The notes: generated from the sequence alone by a model not told the origin. A stretch of DNA of 64,000 bases from CAYWMP01 sp964459445 (GCA_964459445.1 CAYWMP010000006.1:1-64000), one strand, 5' to 3'. Shown: positions 35,797-45,705, counted from the stretch's first letter. Program-made: numbers and translations.

Positions 35797-37086
35797 ATGA
35801 AGGTCTTTGGTTTCATACGCCAACCGAGTGCAGCCAAATTCATCATGGTTGATATCATGGATGCTTTTCGCCGTTCAGGGTGCGAACTGGATTGGCTTGA
35901 CATGGAGGCGTGGAAAAAGAGCATTTTAGCGCTTCCGTTAGAGAAGCAGAACGAAGAAATTCGAAATCTCATCGAGAGAATACGTACATTCAACCCTCAG
36001 TTTATTCTGTCCTATGGATTAGAAGCATTTCATCCACTCTTCTCGGATATTATCGAATCAGAAGAACGGCCGTTTTTCCACCACTTGCAGGATTTTCCTT
36101 TTCTGTGTCTATTTTTTGATTTTGGATCGCCTTTTACGGATCCCGTTCCGCTTGAAAGGGTGCCATTTATTAAGCAGATGCAGAGCCAGCAATTCCTTTT
36201 CCTGTGCTGGGATAGAGATGCCATGGATGTGATGAAAAGAAGGGGTATCAACAAGTCCCTGTATTTCCCGATGGGTGTGAACGAGGCTAAATTCAGAACG
36301 GTTCACATGAATGATAAAGAAAAGGGTAACTATGGCTGCAAATTCTGTTTTGTGGGGGGGCCAACGCCTGAGCGTATCAGATTTCTTGAAGTCATCCATG
36401 ATAAAGAGCTCAGGATTTACGGGTACGGCGAGGATGAGTGGCGCGAAAATCCCAAGCTTGAGCCACACTACAGGTATCCGGTTTTCGAACAGGATGAACT
36501 TATAAAAATCTATAATGCATCCTTCTCAAGCCTTAACATTACCCGAGCCCATGGTAAATCAAGCCTGAACATGCGAGTCTACGAGGCCATGGCATGCGGA
36601 TCCCTTCTCTTGACCGATGACAAGGAAGACGCCAGGGAATTGTTTGAACCGGGCCAGGATATCCTTATCTACACAGATGAACAGGATCTCAGGGAAAGAG
36701 CTGAGTGGATTTTGAACAACGAGGAATCAGCGCTTGAAATTGCACGTCGCGGTAGGGAACGAGTCGTAGAAGAACACACCTATTATAAAAGGATACAGCA
36801 GGTCCTTCCGGTGATTAAACAATTCATTCGAGAGTTCGGAGCGCTGAAAGAAATCGTAGAAGGGGCAAGCAACAGGCAATTCTCTATGGTGGAAAATCAA
36901 ATAAGAATTCTGGAGGGTAACGACAATCAAATATTGAACGCCGAGTGGCTGCACTATATTAACGCACAAATCCTGTTTGCTAAGGGGAAGGTATGGGCAG
37001 GAAGAAAAGCCCTGGATCAGAGTTTAGAGATAAACCCCCATTTTATGCATTCACTTGAAGCCAAGAAGAAATTTCACCGAGATTAG
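35797..37086 (+). CDS. CgeB-like glycosyltransferase
   Basis: 429 residues with a GT-B fold. The N-terminal half contains ERIRTFNPQFILSYG. The C-terminal half has CKFCFVGGPTPERIRFLE, NMRVYEAMACGSLLLTD and ELFEPGQDILIY, the sugar-nucleotide site of CgeB/GT1-like enzymes. It is closest in style to the middle domain of the 21298-23865 fusion and has a short helical tail. It is the first gene of a plus-strand block and carries its own strong sigma-54 site. An assembly gap follows 150 bases downstream. Confidence 0.9.
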   Translation: MKVFGFIRQPSAAKFIMVDIMDAFRRSGCELDWLDMEAWKKSILALPLEKQNEEIRNLIERIRTFNPQFILSYGLEAFHPLFSDIIESEERPFFHHLQDFPFLCLFFDFGSPFTDPVPLERVPFIKQMQSQQFLFLCWDRDAMDVMKRRGINKSLYFPMGVNEAKFRTVHMNDKEKGNYGCKFCFVGGPTPERIRFLEVIHDKELRIYGYGEDEWRENPKLEPHYRYPVFEQDELIKIYNASFSSLNITRAHGKSSLNMRVYEAMACGSLLLTDDKEDARELFEPGQDILIYTDEQDLRERAEWILNNEESALEIARRGRERVVEEHTYYKRIQQVLPVIKQFIREFGALKEIVEGASNRQFSMVENQIRILEGNDNQILNAEWLHYINAQILFAKGKVWAGRKALDQSLEINPHFMHSLEAKKKFHRD

Positions 37087-37233
37087 TAAATTTACCGGCG
37101 GCTTATATGCAAAGCGTTTGCGTAGGATTGGCAATCTATCGGATAAAGGGTGGTGAAAGCCAGACGTAGAACGGCAGGGTGGGAGCAACGATATAGACAG
37201 GACGATTGAGTTTGTAGAAAAAGGTCTGATTTG

Positions 37234-37243
37234 NNNNNNNNNN
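37234..37243. other. Assembly gap (10 Ns)
   Basis: Ten unknown bases in the 255-base space between the CgeB-like gene and the AT-rich sulfotransferase. GTCTGAT (left) and ATCAGAC (right) flank the gap as an inverted pair, so a repeat or small mobile element may have been collapsed here. The true gap length is unknown and a gene or insertion sequence could be missing. Confidence 0.95.
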
Positions 37244-37341
37244 CAATCCACAACATCAGACTGCGGCCTCAGCTGCCATGTAATTATGGCCATTGGATTA
37301 TCTAATCTTGGTAGAAAGTTCGCTTCTCGTTAGGAAAGATT

Positions 37342-38097
37342 ATGAAGGTTGTATGGTTAGCATCGTATCCTAAATCGGGTAATACTTTTATTCGAATGCT
37401 ATTGAACACTTACCTATCTGGTAAATTACACGATAGTGATGAGGTTGGGAGAAGAATTCCTGATCTTCATCAGCTCTTGTCTCAAGAACGAGCTTTGGAT
37501 GGTCATAGTGATCAACAAAGAATTGTTAAAACACATTTCTGTCTTTCGGACAATCATCCATATGCAGAAGCTACAGTTGGATATATATATATATTGCGCA
37601 ATCCAAGAGATGTCTTATTAAGTAACGCGCGATATTTTGGGGCAAACGGAAATCCGGATGATTTGCGAAAGTTTTCTATAGCCTTCATAAACAACTTCGG
37701 AGTGACGCGTTGGCGCATAATGAAAATGGGCAGTTGGCCTGAACATGTAGCGAGTTGGCTATATTCAGTTAATAAGATACCGCATATATTTATAAAATAC
37801 GAAGACTTGCGAACGGATACTGCTAATACATTGAAACGTGTTGTCAGCTTTCTGGGAGGGGAACCGGAAGATTCCAAGATACAAATGGCGGTCATGCATT
37901 GCGCCATTGATAAGGCTCGCAAGTTCGAGATGGAAGAGAAAAAGCAAGGTAGAAAAAGCATATATGTTGACAGGCCGAATACCCCTTCCTTTGTAGGAGA
38001 CGGGAAAATGGCACAGTCGCTGGTCTGCATCGGTGAAGATGTTGAAACACTTTATCAAGAAAGGTTTGGCAAGTTTATTCATATGTTTGGATACTAG
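37342..38097 (+). CDS. Sulfotransferase domain protein, AT-rich
   Basis: 251 residues, a stand-alone sulfotransferase. It has a canonical 5' loop ASYPKSGNTFIRMLLN (residues ~7-22), a 3'-phosphate motif YILRNPRDVLLSNARY, and SFVGDGKMAQSL near the end where GxxGxxK is expected. The ribosome site TAGGA is 7 bases before the ATG. Codon choice (many ATA, TTA, AAT, a TA run at 37579-37593) is visibly more AT-rich than its neighbours, which with the adjoining gap suggests recent acquisition. Acceptor unknown. Confidence 0.88.
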   Translation: MKVVWLASYPKSGNTFIRMLLNTYLSGKLHDSDEVGRRIPDLHQLLSQERALDGHSDQQRIVKTHFCLSDNHPYAEATVGYIYILRNPRDVLLSNARYFGANGNPDDLRKFSIAFINNFGVTRWRIMKMGSWPEHVASWLYSVNKIPHIFIKYEDLRTDTANTLKRVVSFLGGEPEDSKIQMAVMHCAIDKARKFEMEEKKQGRKSIYVDRPNTPSFVGDGKMAQSLVCIGEDVETLYQERFGKFIHMFGY

Positions 38098-38180
38098 CAA
38101 CAAACAATCTAGCCAGCCCTTCGAGTTTCGCCTCCTTCGTTGGTTGCGTCTCAAGGGCGACGCTATATGCGAGGTAGAAA

Positions 38181-38954
38181 ATGGACGGTGATAGGGGCAC
38201 GAACCCAATGAAGGTGATGATAGCTATACCCACGGTGAGAGGACTGTCTCCTGAAACGGCGATGGGTCTCCTTGCCCTGGAAAGATTGGCGAGCAAGGGA
38301 GAGGTCTCCGTCGAATGTGACTACAAGATTTTGTCAAACGACTCCCTGCTCCCCAGGGTGAGAAACACCGCAGTATCCCATTTCCTCGAGGGTGATTCAG
38401 ACTATTTTATTACCATCGATGATGATATCGGATTCGCGCCTGAAGCCATACCCTTGCTGGTGTCCAATGACAGGGACATTGTGTGTGCTATGTATCCTAT
38501 GAGATCTCCCGAGTTTCCTATTTATTCGGCGCGACCCAAATTGGAAATGATGAACGATAGAGAGTTTAATCTCAATGTTGAAGAGGGGCATCTCATCGAG
38601 CTTGACTATGCGAGTACGGGCTTCCTCCTTGTTCGAAGAAATGTCGTTGAGGCCATGGCTAAGGCTTACGAGGACGAGGCCTATGATGAAAACCTACCCT
38701 CCAGGTTCAAGAAAAAAACCTACAATCTATATAATCCGATGGTTTTCAAACATCCAAACGGCAAGACCGAATACCTATCAGAGGACTGGGCTTTTTGTGA
38801 AAGGGCACGAAGGATTGGTTTTCGGATTTGGGGCGACACGAATGTCTCCCTCGGTCATATGGGAAGGGTTTCCATGGTGGGGAAGAATGGGAAGGAATTA
38901 ATTGACGCCCTTGTCAATCAGTCCAAGGACATCTTCAGTCTCTATTGCCGATAA
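38181..38954 (+). CDS. GT-A fold glycosyltransferase
   Basis: 257 residues (248 if translation begins at the ATG 38208, which gives MKVMIAIPTVRG). The metal-binding motif is FITIDDDIGF, ANP1/GT2-like, and DYASTGFLLVRRNVVEAM and SEDWAFCERARRIGF are acceptor and catalytic-base motifs of this group. GAGGT lies upstream of 38181, which supports the longer start. The last 20 bases overlap, tail to tail, with the end of the minus-strand OGT-GT9 gene. Confidence 0.87.
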   Translation: MDGDRGTNPMKVMIAIPTVRGLSPETAMGLLALERLASKGEVSVECDYKILSNDSLLPRVRNTAVSHFLEGDSDYFITIDDDIGFAPEAIPLLVSNDRDIVCAMYPMRSPEFPIYSARPKLEMMNDREFNLNVEEGHLIELDYASTGFLLVRRNVVEAMAKAYEDEAYDENLPSRFKKKTYNLYNPMVFKHPNGKTEYLSEDWAFCERARRIGFRIWGDTNVSLGHMGRVSMVGKNGKELIDALVNQSKDIFSLYCR

Positions 38955-41900
38955 AAAACGCGACATCCTTCAGGATGCCTTTGTAATACTTTTCATAGGC
39001 ATCCCTTTGTGATTCAATCGACAATCGTTTGTCAAGATACCTGAAGTCGTTCATGACGACGATGTTCTTTAAGAATCCACAGCTTGCAGATATGTCTTTG
39101 GCCGTCGCTTCTATGGCATCAATGTTATTGTCGAGTTTTAATTGGTTGCGTGCCTTTTCAACTTTTTCCATGAATTGTCTGCAGAAACCAATCACCTTGT
39201 CCCAATCTTCAATGCCGTTAGACAATTGTGTTTGAGGACGATCTATCCATTGCCGGTCCCTTTCATTAGCCTCAAAATACATCAAATATTGCCTTGATAT
39301 GAGGTCATCAAGGTTGTCGTCAAAACCATATCCACTCTCCGGAGAATGCCAAGTTACCTCGGGAGATAGCCTAGTGAGGGAATTTCTATCTCCATTTAGA
39401 TGAAATTCCACGGCACCCAGAACATCTTCGATCTTGATGTGATCCATGCAAGAGGGCACCATACTGCAGGTCATCTCAAAACAATCCTTGCATTTGTTTG
39501 ATTGTAGGGCAACGTAGTCCGTTCCCCAGGGACCGACCTCTCTGAGTATGGTGGGCCCGAAAAGGGCAATTGTCTTTTTTCGGAAAAGACAGGCAAGGTG
39601 CAAGGGACCCGTATCGTTGGAAATAAAAAGATCGCACCCGCAAATGGCGACCATCAGCTCGGATAGGTTGAAGTGTGTAGCCTGGATCGCTTGAACACCC
39701 GATCGATGAATAATTTCGGCTAGGGCTCGGCTCTCGGCTTGGTTGCCGAAAAGGATTATTTTTGAACCATATTCCTCGACCAGGGTTTTTATCAGGCGGT
39801 CGTAGCTTTTCCAGATTTTCCCCGGAAGGTTGGACAGGGGGCTTATACCTATAATTGTATCTCGATCCTCAATTCCGTTCTCATCAAAAAAAGCTTGTAC
39901 GCTGCGGGCGTCTTCCGGATCTATCAGGGATGCGGGATTAAGGAAAGCATCCTTCTGTGAGCCCAGGAGACCCTGAAGCATCTTTGTCCGGTGTATTCGA
40001 TTAAATGGACGCATTAGGCCCGCAGATACGCCAAAAAGATAAGGCGCCCATAGATTGCCCTTGATGACAGGCATACCATCGTCCATAAGGGTCATGCCTA
40101 CGTATTTCTTGGCATTAGCCAACTTGGCAAGAGTTGCTGACATAGGGAGAATCTGAAGATTGAAAAGCAAATCAAATCTTTCCTCTGTAAGGTTTTTAAC
40201 CAGATCGGTAACGCCCTCCATTAAAGCCCTAAGGTCTATATCTTTGCCGCATTGTTTCTGATTGATGAATTCTTCCAAAGGGTTGTCCATGAAAACATCA
40301 ATCAGGCCGCTCCTACCGTATATGGCCTCAGCAGTGATGGCGGATCCCAGGAGATAGATCCTGGAGGTCGGATATCGGTCTCTTAAAGCTGAATAAAAAC
40401 TAGAGGCCATGGCGGCGTCCCCAAGGGCAGTGGGCCAATGCAGCACAAGGATCTTTTGAGGATCAGCTTCGGGAATCGCGTAAGACTCATACCTGATGCC
40501 CCCATATCGCCAGTTCCAATTTCGGGATTCAAAGAATCTCTGATCCAGGATGGTATCCGCGAGGATGAGCATCTGGTCTTTGTATGACAATGTCCTTTCG
40601 GTCTTGCGTCTGTCGTAAACCTTTGTGACAAAGTCTTCGAAGCGTTGAGTGAGACCCTCTGGGCCATTTCTTCCTGTGGTTTCTTTTTGCTTCTGAATCG
40701 GGTTTTCAATAGAAGGTTTCGAATCTGATTCCGGGAGGATGTTATGAGAACGCATCTGCCCGGTTGGAACCATACTATCAGGGACTGGACGCTCTTTAGG
40801 CCAAACTCCTGCGTTGGATGCCCACATGCGCCAAAGGGATCGGTAAGCACCCTCCAAAGAACGGGTGAAACCCTCGGCATCGGTGAGGGGTGATTTGCTC
40901 ATGCGTTCACGCAGGTTTGATCGCAATTTACGCATATAACCGATATCAAGGGCAAGCCTGATGGCTTTTTCAACATATTCGGTTTGGGTCTCAGCAATAA
41001 GCTCTTCTAATCCCACGCAAGATAGAATACTCACACCGACCCGCGCCGCATGTCGCTGACCGGCCAGGACAACAACCGGTACCCCCATCCACAGGGCATC
41101 GCAAGTCGTTGTTGTCCCGTTATAGGGAAAGGTATCCAGGGCAATATCGATTCGGCTGTAGATTGAAATATGCTCTTGGTGAGAAGGCGTATAACCGATC
41201 ATCTCAATTTTATCTTGAGAAATGCCCTGTTGAAGGAATAGTTCTCGCAGGCGGTCACGTGTGTATTGGCCGGCCAGATTTCTTGATTTCATTACCAAAC
41301 GGGAATTCGAGACCTCCTTTAGAATGCGCGACCACATTGAGACGGCTTCCGGTGTAACCTTTGACAAATTGTTGAAAGAACCAAAGGTCACGTACTTTTC
41401 AGAGAGAGCGGGAGGATCCTGAACACAGGGTGAGCCGGCCGGCAAATAGCAGAGAAAGCCCTGGGGCAGACGGACCAATGTTTCTGAATGGCAATCATCC
41501 GTTAGGTCAGGAGGATCGGCCCAGGCATCAGTTAACCTGTAATCGATTTCAGCAAGCCCGGTCGTGTTGGGGTATCCAAGGTAAGTGATTTGAAGGGGCG
41601 CGGGTTTTTTTGCAAATACCAACAAACGATTGCCGGAGGTATGTCCGGCCAGATCGATCAGAATATCGATTTCATCTCTTCGGATGCGGTCAATCACCTC
41701 CTCATCCGGCATCGGATGGATGTCTCTCCACATATCAGCCAGGTCTTTGAACAGGGCGGTTGTAGAGTCCGGTTTCGCTACATTTGCATAACAATAGACT
41801 TCAAATTGGGATCGGTCATGGGCTCTAAATATGGGTTCGAGAAAAAAGGATACGGAATGACTTCGGAAATCGGGTGATACATACCCAATGCGGAGTCGGC

Positions 41901-42552
41901 GCTCAGGGTCGGGATCATTTGGGTGGGATTGAGAACAAAGGGTCAATGCCTCTGCATGCTGTTTGGCCCAGCGCCGATGTTCCTTATAGATGGTTCGCTG
42001 ATCGAGCGAAGGGTGAGAATTCAAGGTCAACAGGTAGTTGGAATGGAACTCTGGAAGCCTGGGGTCGATGGTCATGGCCTTCTTGAGGATTTCCAAGGCC
42101 TCTTGAATGAGGCCCTGGCGCCTGAGAGCGTTACCGAGATTATTAAGTGCATCAGCATTTTCGGGCTGGAGACTGATCGCTTTCCGGTAGCTTTGTGCTG
42201 CTTCATCAAGCTTGTGTTGACTGTTGAGAGCGATACCCAGATTGTAGTGGTAGACGGCTTTTGAATCATCTATGGCAATAGCCCTATTAATGCGATCAAC
42301 CGCCAAATCAAGTTTGCCCTGCTGGTAAGCGATCAGACCGAGAAGGTGCCAAGAATCAGAGTATTGAGGATCCTGTTTCAGGATATCATTGTAAACGGCC
42401 TCGGCTTCCTCAAACCGCAGGGCCTGATGATGGCTGATACCTATTTGAATGGTCCTTGAGACATCTATATCGGTCATTTGAAAATTGTCGGTGGTTTCCC
42501 CGTGAATTTCGTACATAGGGTCTGATTCACAGGGTTCCCTATTTTTTAACAA
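38935..42552 (-). CDS. TPR-GT41-GT9 fusion: OGT-like plus heptosyltransferase-like
   Basis: 1205 residues. Residues ~25-190 are TPR units and ~215-575 a GT41 domain (RIGYVSPDFRSHSVSFFL, DTFPYNGTTTTCDALWMGVP). Residues ~695-1050 are a GT9 heptosyltransferase-like domain (ILVLHWPTALGDAAMASSFY, ISNDTGPLHLACLF, and a CX2CX4CX5C cluster as in WaaF-type enzymes). The final ~150 residues are helical and unassigned. The start is uncertain: TTG at 42552 overlaps the upstream gene by 14 bases; ATGs at 42516 and 42477 are alternatives. The fusion suggests first-sugar attachment and extension by one enzyme. Confidence 0.88.
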   Translation of the reverse strand: MLKNREPCESDPMYEIHGETTDNFQMTDIDVSRTIQIGISHHQALRFEEAEAVYNDILKQDPQYSDSWHLLGLIAYQQGKLDLAVDRINRAIAIDDSKAVYHYNLGIALNSQHKLDEAAQSYRKAISLQPENADALNNLGNALRRQGLIQEALEILKKAMTIDPRLPEFHSNYLLTLNSHPSLDQRTIYKEHRRWAKQHAEALTLCSQSHPNDPDPERRLRIGYVSPDFRSHSVSFFLEPIFRAHDRSQFEVYCYANVAKPDSTTALFKDLADMWRDIHPMPDEEVIDRIRRDEIDILIDLAGHTSGNRLLVFAKKPAPLQITYLGYPNTTGLAEIDYRLTDAWADPPDLTDDCHSETLVRLPQGFLCYLPAGSPCVQDPPALSEKYVTFGSFNNLSKVTPEAVSMWSRILKEVSNSRLVMKSRNLAGQYTRDRLRELFLQQGISQDKIEMIGYTPSHQEHISIYSRIDIALDTFPYNGTTTTCDALWMGVPVVVLAGQRHAARVGVSILSCVGLEELIAETQTEYVEKAIRLALDIGYMRKLRSNLRERMSKSPLTDAEGFTRSLEGAYRSLWRMWASNAGVWPKERPVPDSMVPTGQMRSHNILPESDSKPSIENPIQKQKETTGRNGPEGLTQRFEDFVTKVYDRRKTERTLSYKDQMLILADTILDQRFFESRNWNWRYGGIRYESYAIPEADPQKILVLHWPTALGDAAMASSFYSALRDRYPTSRIYLLGSAITAEAIYGRSGLIDVFMDNPLEEFINQKQCGKDIDLRALMEGVTDLVKNLTEERFDLLFNLQILPMSATLAKLANAKKYVGMTLMDDGMPVIKGNLWAPYLFGVSAGLMRPFNRIHRTKMLQGLLGSQKDAFLNPASLIDPEDARSVQAFFDENGIEDRDTIIGISPLSNLPGKIWKSYDRLIKTLVEEYGSKIILFGNQAESRALAEIIHRSGVQAIQATHFNLSELMVAICGCDLFISNDTGPLHLACLFRKKTIALFGPTILREVGPWGTDYVALQSNKCKDCFEMTCSMVPSCMDHIKIEDVLGAVEFHLNGDRNSLTRLSPEVTWHSPESGYGFDDNLDDLISRQYLMYFEANERDRQWIDRPQTQLSNGIEDWDKVIGFCRQFMEKVEKARNQLKLDNNIDAIEATAKDISASCGFLKNIVVMNDFRYLDKRLSIESQRDAYEKYYKGILKDVAFFIGNRD

Positions 42553-45500
42553 TAACGTTTAGGCTTATGCGTTCTCCACGAACCTTAAGCTCTGTCGAGT
42601 CGTGAAAAATCCCAAAACTATCCACGCGGCCTATGGCACTGAATCCGGCCGCGGCCAGATAATATTTTAGGAGTTCAAGATCGAATGCCACGTGATGAAA
42701 ATCGTACTCATGATTCTGTGAACCCATGATCATTTTCATAATGAGATATTTTTCCTCAAGATCGCATTCGCCTGTGAGGAACAGGCGAGAGAGAGCTTCA
42801 AAGTCCGGAACCCCCAACATTAATTGCCCCTTCGGTTTGAGAACTCTGCGCCACTCCGTCAGGCAGGATTCCAGCTTGGGTATGGGGATATGTTCCAATA
42901 TGTGGGACGCATAGATGCTATCGATAGACTCGCCCTTAAAGTAAGGGAGATCGACGGCATCTCCCACAACATCAACATGCTCGCCCGGGAAAATATCCAG
43001 TATTTTCCAGTCGGGATGAAAGGCTTTTCCACCGATATGAAGATTTAGTTTTTTGCATGAGAGGCGGCCAATTGGGCCTACTCTCGATATCGGGACAGGG
43101 ACATCTGAGACAGAGTCGCGATCAACAATATTCTCCCTCCCGAGATTTTGCTGTTCTTCAGCGGCAGAAGGCACATGAAATGGAGCTGGATGTAACCCCT
43201 TCTGGTAGCGCTCCCACATCATTGTGTAAGCCTTCTCAAGTTCTTTTGTGTAGGGGCCGGGACTGATTTGTCGATCAGTCAACCCGCTCTGAATTGTTTT
43301 TCTGGCTTCACTGAGCCGTTCCGGGTTGGTTGCCATTGCAACGGCTATTTTAAGATAATCCGCCTCATCATAGGAAATGCCCTCTTCAAGTCCGACGTTC
43401 TTGAGGAGGCTGTAGGTTGTTCGCTGCACATGCCTCTCCCCCACAAGCGTGATGATCGGCACGCCCATGAGCAGGGCCTCGTAGCTTGTCGTTGTTCCGG
43501 AATAGGGGAAGGTGTCCAGGGCTACATCGACGGCCTCATATCGCGCTCGGTGCAGTTCCGAGGTTTCAACCCTGGGCAGAAATACAATTCTGTCCCGATT
43601 GTCTTGCCCTTTCGTAAAATACCCGCGGATACTATCTTGAATTATTTCTATGTGGGCGTTTTCAAAAGAAAACAGCAAATGGGCATTCGGTAGGTGGGTG
43701 AGGATACTGTTCCAGAGACGTAACACTCGGGGATTCAGTTTGTGCAGGGCATGGAACGAAGAAAAGGTCACGGCATCTCTGGGCAGGCCAAGGTCACCTT
43801 TAGTAATCCTGTTCAAGGGATCTTCCAGACAATTCAAGGGCAGGAAGCATTTGGGAAGCCTTACGAGTTTCTCGAGATAAAAGCGGTCGGATGAAGGGGC
43901 GTCGGCAAATCGATCGGTGATTCTATAATCGACCATGGACAGGCCTGTGGTGTTCGGGTACCCGATGGCCGTGACCTGAATCGGAGCGGGCTTGTATCCA
44001 AGGACTTCGAGTTTGTTTGCTTTGGTATGTCCGCACAAATCAACAAGGATATCTATTTCATCCTCAAAGACCTGCCTGGCAATATCGGTCGCATTTAGCT
44101 GGCCCACCCGCTTATATGCCGACGCCGCAGACTCTATTTGAGCTGTAATGTCATCCTCCTGTGCCGATAAAGAATAGCAATGCACCTCAAAGGATTCCCG
44201 ATCATGATTTTTGGCCATATCTTTGAAGAAGAACCCTACGGAATGGCGCCTGAAATCGGGCGAAAGGTAACCGATTCTCAAACAGGTTTTCTTTAGCTTC
44301 CGGCGTTGTTCGAATTGAAAGTGTAGACCCTGCTTTTCACAATGAGCCATTTGCAGTTTGCCCCAATCGGTGTGACTGGAGAATATTTCCTGTGGCGCAA
44401 GGAAAGTGGCGTTCATCAGAAAGAGCATCTTATGAAAAAGCCGCAATTCGGATTCATCATATTGGGCCTTAATAACCTCATCCACGAGCGGGCTCGCATC
44501 TTCCCATTGTCCGTAAAAAGAGAACATACGAAAAGAACCACAATTCAACAGGTTTGATTTTGGGCAATTTGCAAGTGCGTCCCTCTGGACCTTTAGAGCC
44601 TGAGCAATGTTCCCCTCTTGTTCAAATGTTTCAGCTAAATTATTGTAGGCGTCATAGAAGTCAGGCTTTAACTTTATTGAACGCCCGTAGGCCTCGACGG
44701 CCTTTTCACTATCGCCACCCATCTTCAAGGCATTTCCGAGGTTGTAATAGAGTCGGTAGTCTTGAAGATCAAGATCAATCGCCTGACGGTAACAGGTTAT
44801 TGCTTCCTCATCCCGCGATTGATGGGAGAGCGCTATGCCCAAGTTAATATAGGCCTTCATATATGCGGGTTGAGTTTGGATCGTTTTCCTATAGGCAACA
44901 ATGGCCTCATCATACCTACCCCTGTCATGTAGAATCTTTCCCAGATTGAAGTGGGCATCCGCATAATCCGGTTTGATTTCTACTGCGCGGGTATAGGCTC
45001 GAACGGCCTCTTCAAACCGATCTATACGTGTCAACAGGCGGGCTATGTTGTAGTGTCCCTCGGCATGGTCCGGGTTTAGATCAATCGACTTTTTGCATGA
45101 GGAGTAGGCCTCTTGATATCTGCCCTGATCTGAAAGAACGATGGCCAGGTTGAAGTGTGCTTCCGCGTGATCGGGATTCAGTTTGAGGAATTGGTTATAG
45201 GCGCGCTCAGCATCTTTTAGATTTCCGATCTCTCTGAAGGCATTCGCCAGGTTAAACCAAGCGGCAGGGTATTCAGTTCTTAGCTTGAGAGCTTGTTTAA
45301 AACTCGCTATCGCCTCTACATGACGCCCTTCGCAAGCCAAAGCAGAACCCAGGTTGCAATGGGCATCTGAGAATTCGGGATGAATAGCAAGTACCTCATT
45401 GAAACGATTAATGGCCTCGGTAATATTCCCAGTCTGGAGCAATAGGAGTGCGTAATTATGGAGCGTTTGGAGGTTTCGAGGATTTAGCTTCAGGATCTCA

Positions 45501-45625
45501 CGATAGATATCCGACGCACCATCTAAATCACCGGACATGTGCCGCGAGACGCCCTTTTTTAAAAAGGCTTCCGCAGATTCCGGATTATTGAATTCATAGG
45601 TCTTAGGTGCAGTTTGAGAATCCAT
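42539..45625 (-). CDS. TPR-GT41-methyltransferase fusion
   Basis: 1028 residues. About ten TPR units cover ~20-395. A GT41 domain spans ~445-815 (RIGYLSPDFRRHSVGFFF, CGHTKANKLEVLGYKPAPIQ, DTFPYSGTTTSYEALLMGVP). Residues ~858-1028 form a Methyltransf_11-type domain (VDVVGDAVDLPYFKGESIDS, SHILEHIPIPKLESCLTEWR). Its N-terminal glycine motif is weak, so SAM binding should be tested. The chain could transfer a sugar to a protein and methylate it. A sigma-54-type site lies at 45690-45705. It is followed by the OGT-GT9 gene with overlapping ends. Confidence 0.9.
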   Translation of the reverse strand: MDSQTAPKTYEFNNPESAEAFLKKGVSRHMSGDLDGASDIYREILKLNPRNLQTLHNYALLLLQTGNITEAINRFNEVLAIHPEFSDAHCNLGSALACEGRHVEAIASFKQALKLRTEYPAAWFNLANAFREIGNLKDAERAYNQFLKLNPDHAEAHFNLAIVLSDQGRYQEAYSSCKKSIDLNPDHAEGHYNIARLLTRIDRFEEAVRAYTRAVEIKPDYADAHFNLGKILHDRGRYDEAIVAYRKTIQTQPAYMKAYINLGIALSHQSRDEEAITCYRQAIDLDLQDYRLYYNLGNALKMGGDSEKAVEAYGRSIKLKPDFYDAYNNLAETFEQEGNIAQALKVQRDALANCPKSNLLNCGSFRMFSFYGQWEDASPLVDEVIKAQYDESELRLFHKMLFLMNATFLAPQEIFSSHTDWGKLQMAHCEKQGLHFQFEQRRKLKKTCLRIGYLSPDFRRHSVGFFFKDMAKNHDRESFEVHCYSLSAQEDDITAQIESAASAYKRVGQLNATDIARQVFEDEIDILVDLCGHTKANKLEVLGYKPAPIQVTAIGYPNTTGLSMVDYRITDRFADAPSSDRFYLEKLVRLPKCFLPLNCLEDPLNRITKGDLGLPRDAVTFSSFHALHKLNPRVLRLWNSILTHLPNAHLLFSFENAHIEIIQDSIRGYFTKGQDNRDRIVFLPRVETSELHRARYEAVDVALDTFPYSGTTTSYEALLMGVPIITLVGERHVQRTTYSLLKNVGLEEGISYDEADYLKIAVAMATNPERLSEARKTIQSGLTDRQISPGPYTKELEKAYTMMWERYQKGLHPAPFHVPSAAEEQQNLGRENIVDRDSVSDVPVPISRVGPIGRLSCKKLNLHIGGKAFHPDWKILDIFPGEHVDVVGDAVDLPYFKGESIDSIYASHILEHIPIPKLESCLTEWRRVLKPKGQLMLGVPDFEALSRLFLTGECDLEEKYLIMKMIMGSQNHEYDFHHVAFDLELLKYYLAAAGFSAIGRVDSFGIFHDSTELKVRGERISLNVIVKK

Positions 45626-45689
45626 GCTTTAATGTCCTAATTAGAAGCTAAAAGGCTCGGTCCGCAGTGACATGCAAAAGTTAATATTT

Positions 45690-45705
45690 TGCAATTTCTG
45701 TTCCT
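45690..45705 (-). promoter_or_regulatory. Sigma-54-type promoter for the two GT41 fusion genes
   Basis: The minus strand reads AGGAACAGAAATTGCA: GG and TTGCA at the correct 12-base register, two -24 mismatches. A transcript would start near 45678, 53 bases before the ATG at 45625. Confidence 0.5.

Noticed and set aside
37309..37324. Sigma-54-like TGGTAGAAAGTTCGCT upstream of the AT-rich sulfotransferase
   Set aside because: Both half-sites have mismatches and a transcript from it would start inside or after the ribosome site of the gene at 37342.
39420..39510. Four-cysteine cluster in the GT9 domains as a novel metal site
   Set aside because: Similar Cys clusters are usual at this place in WaaF-type GT9 enzymes, so it supports the family call rather than being new.
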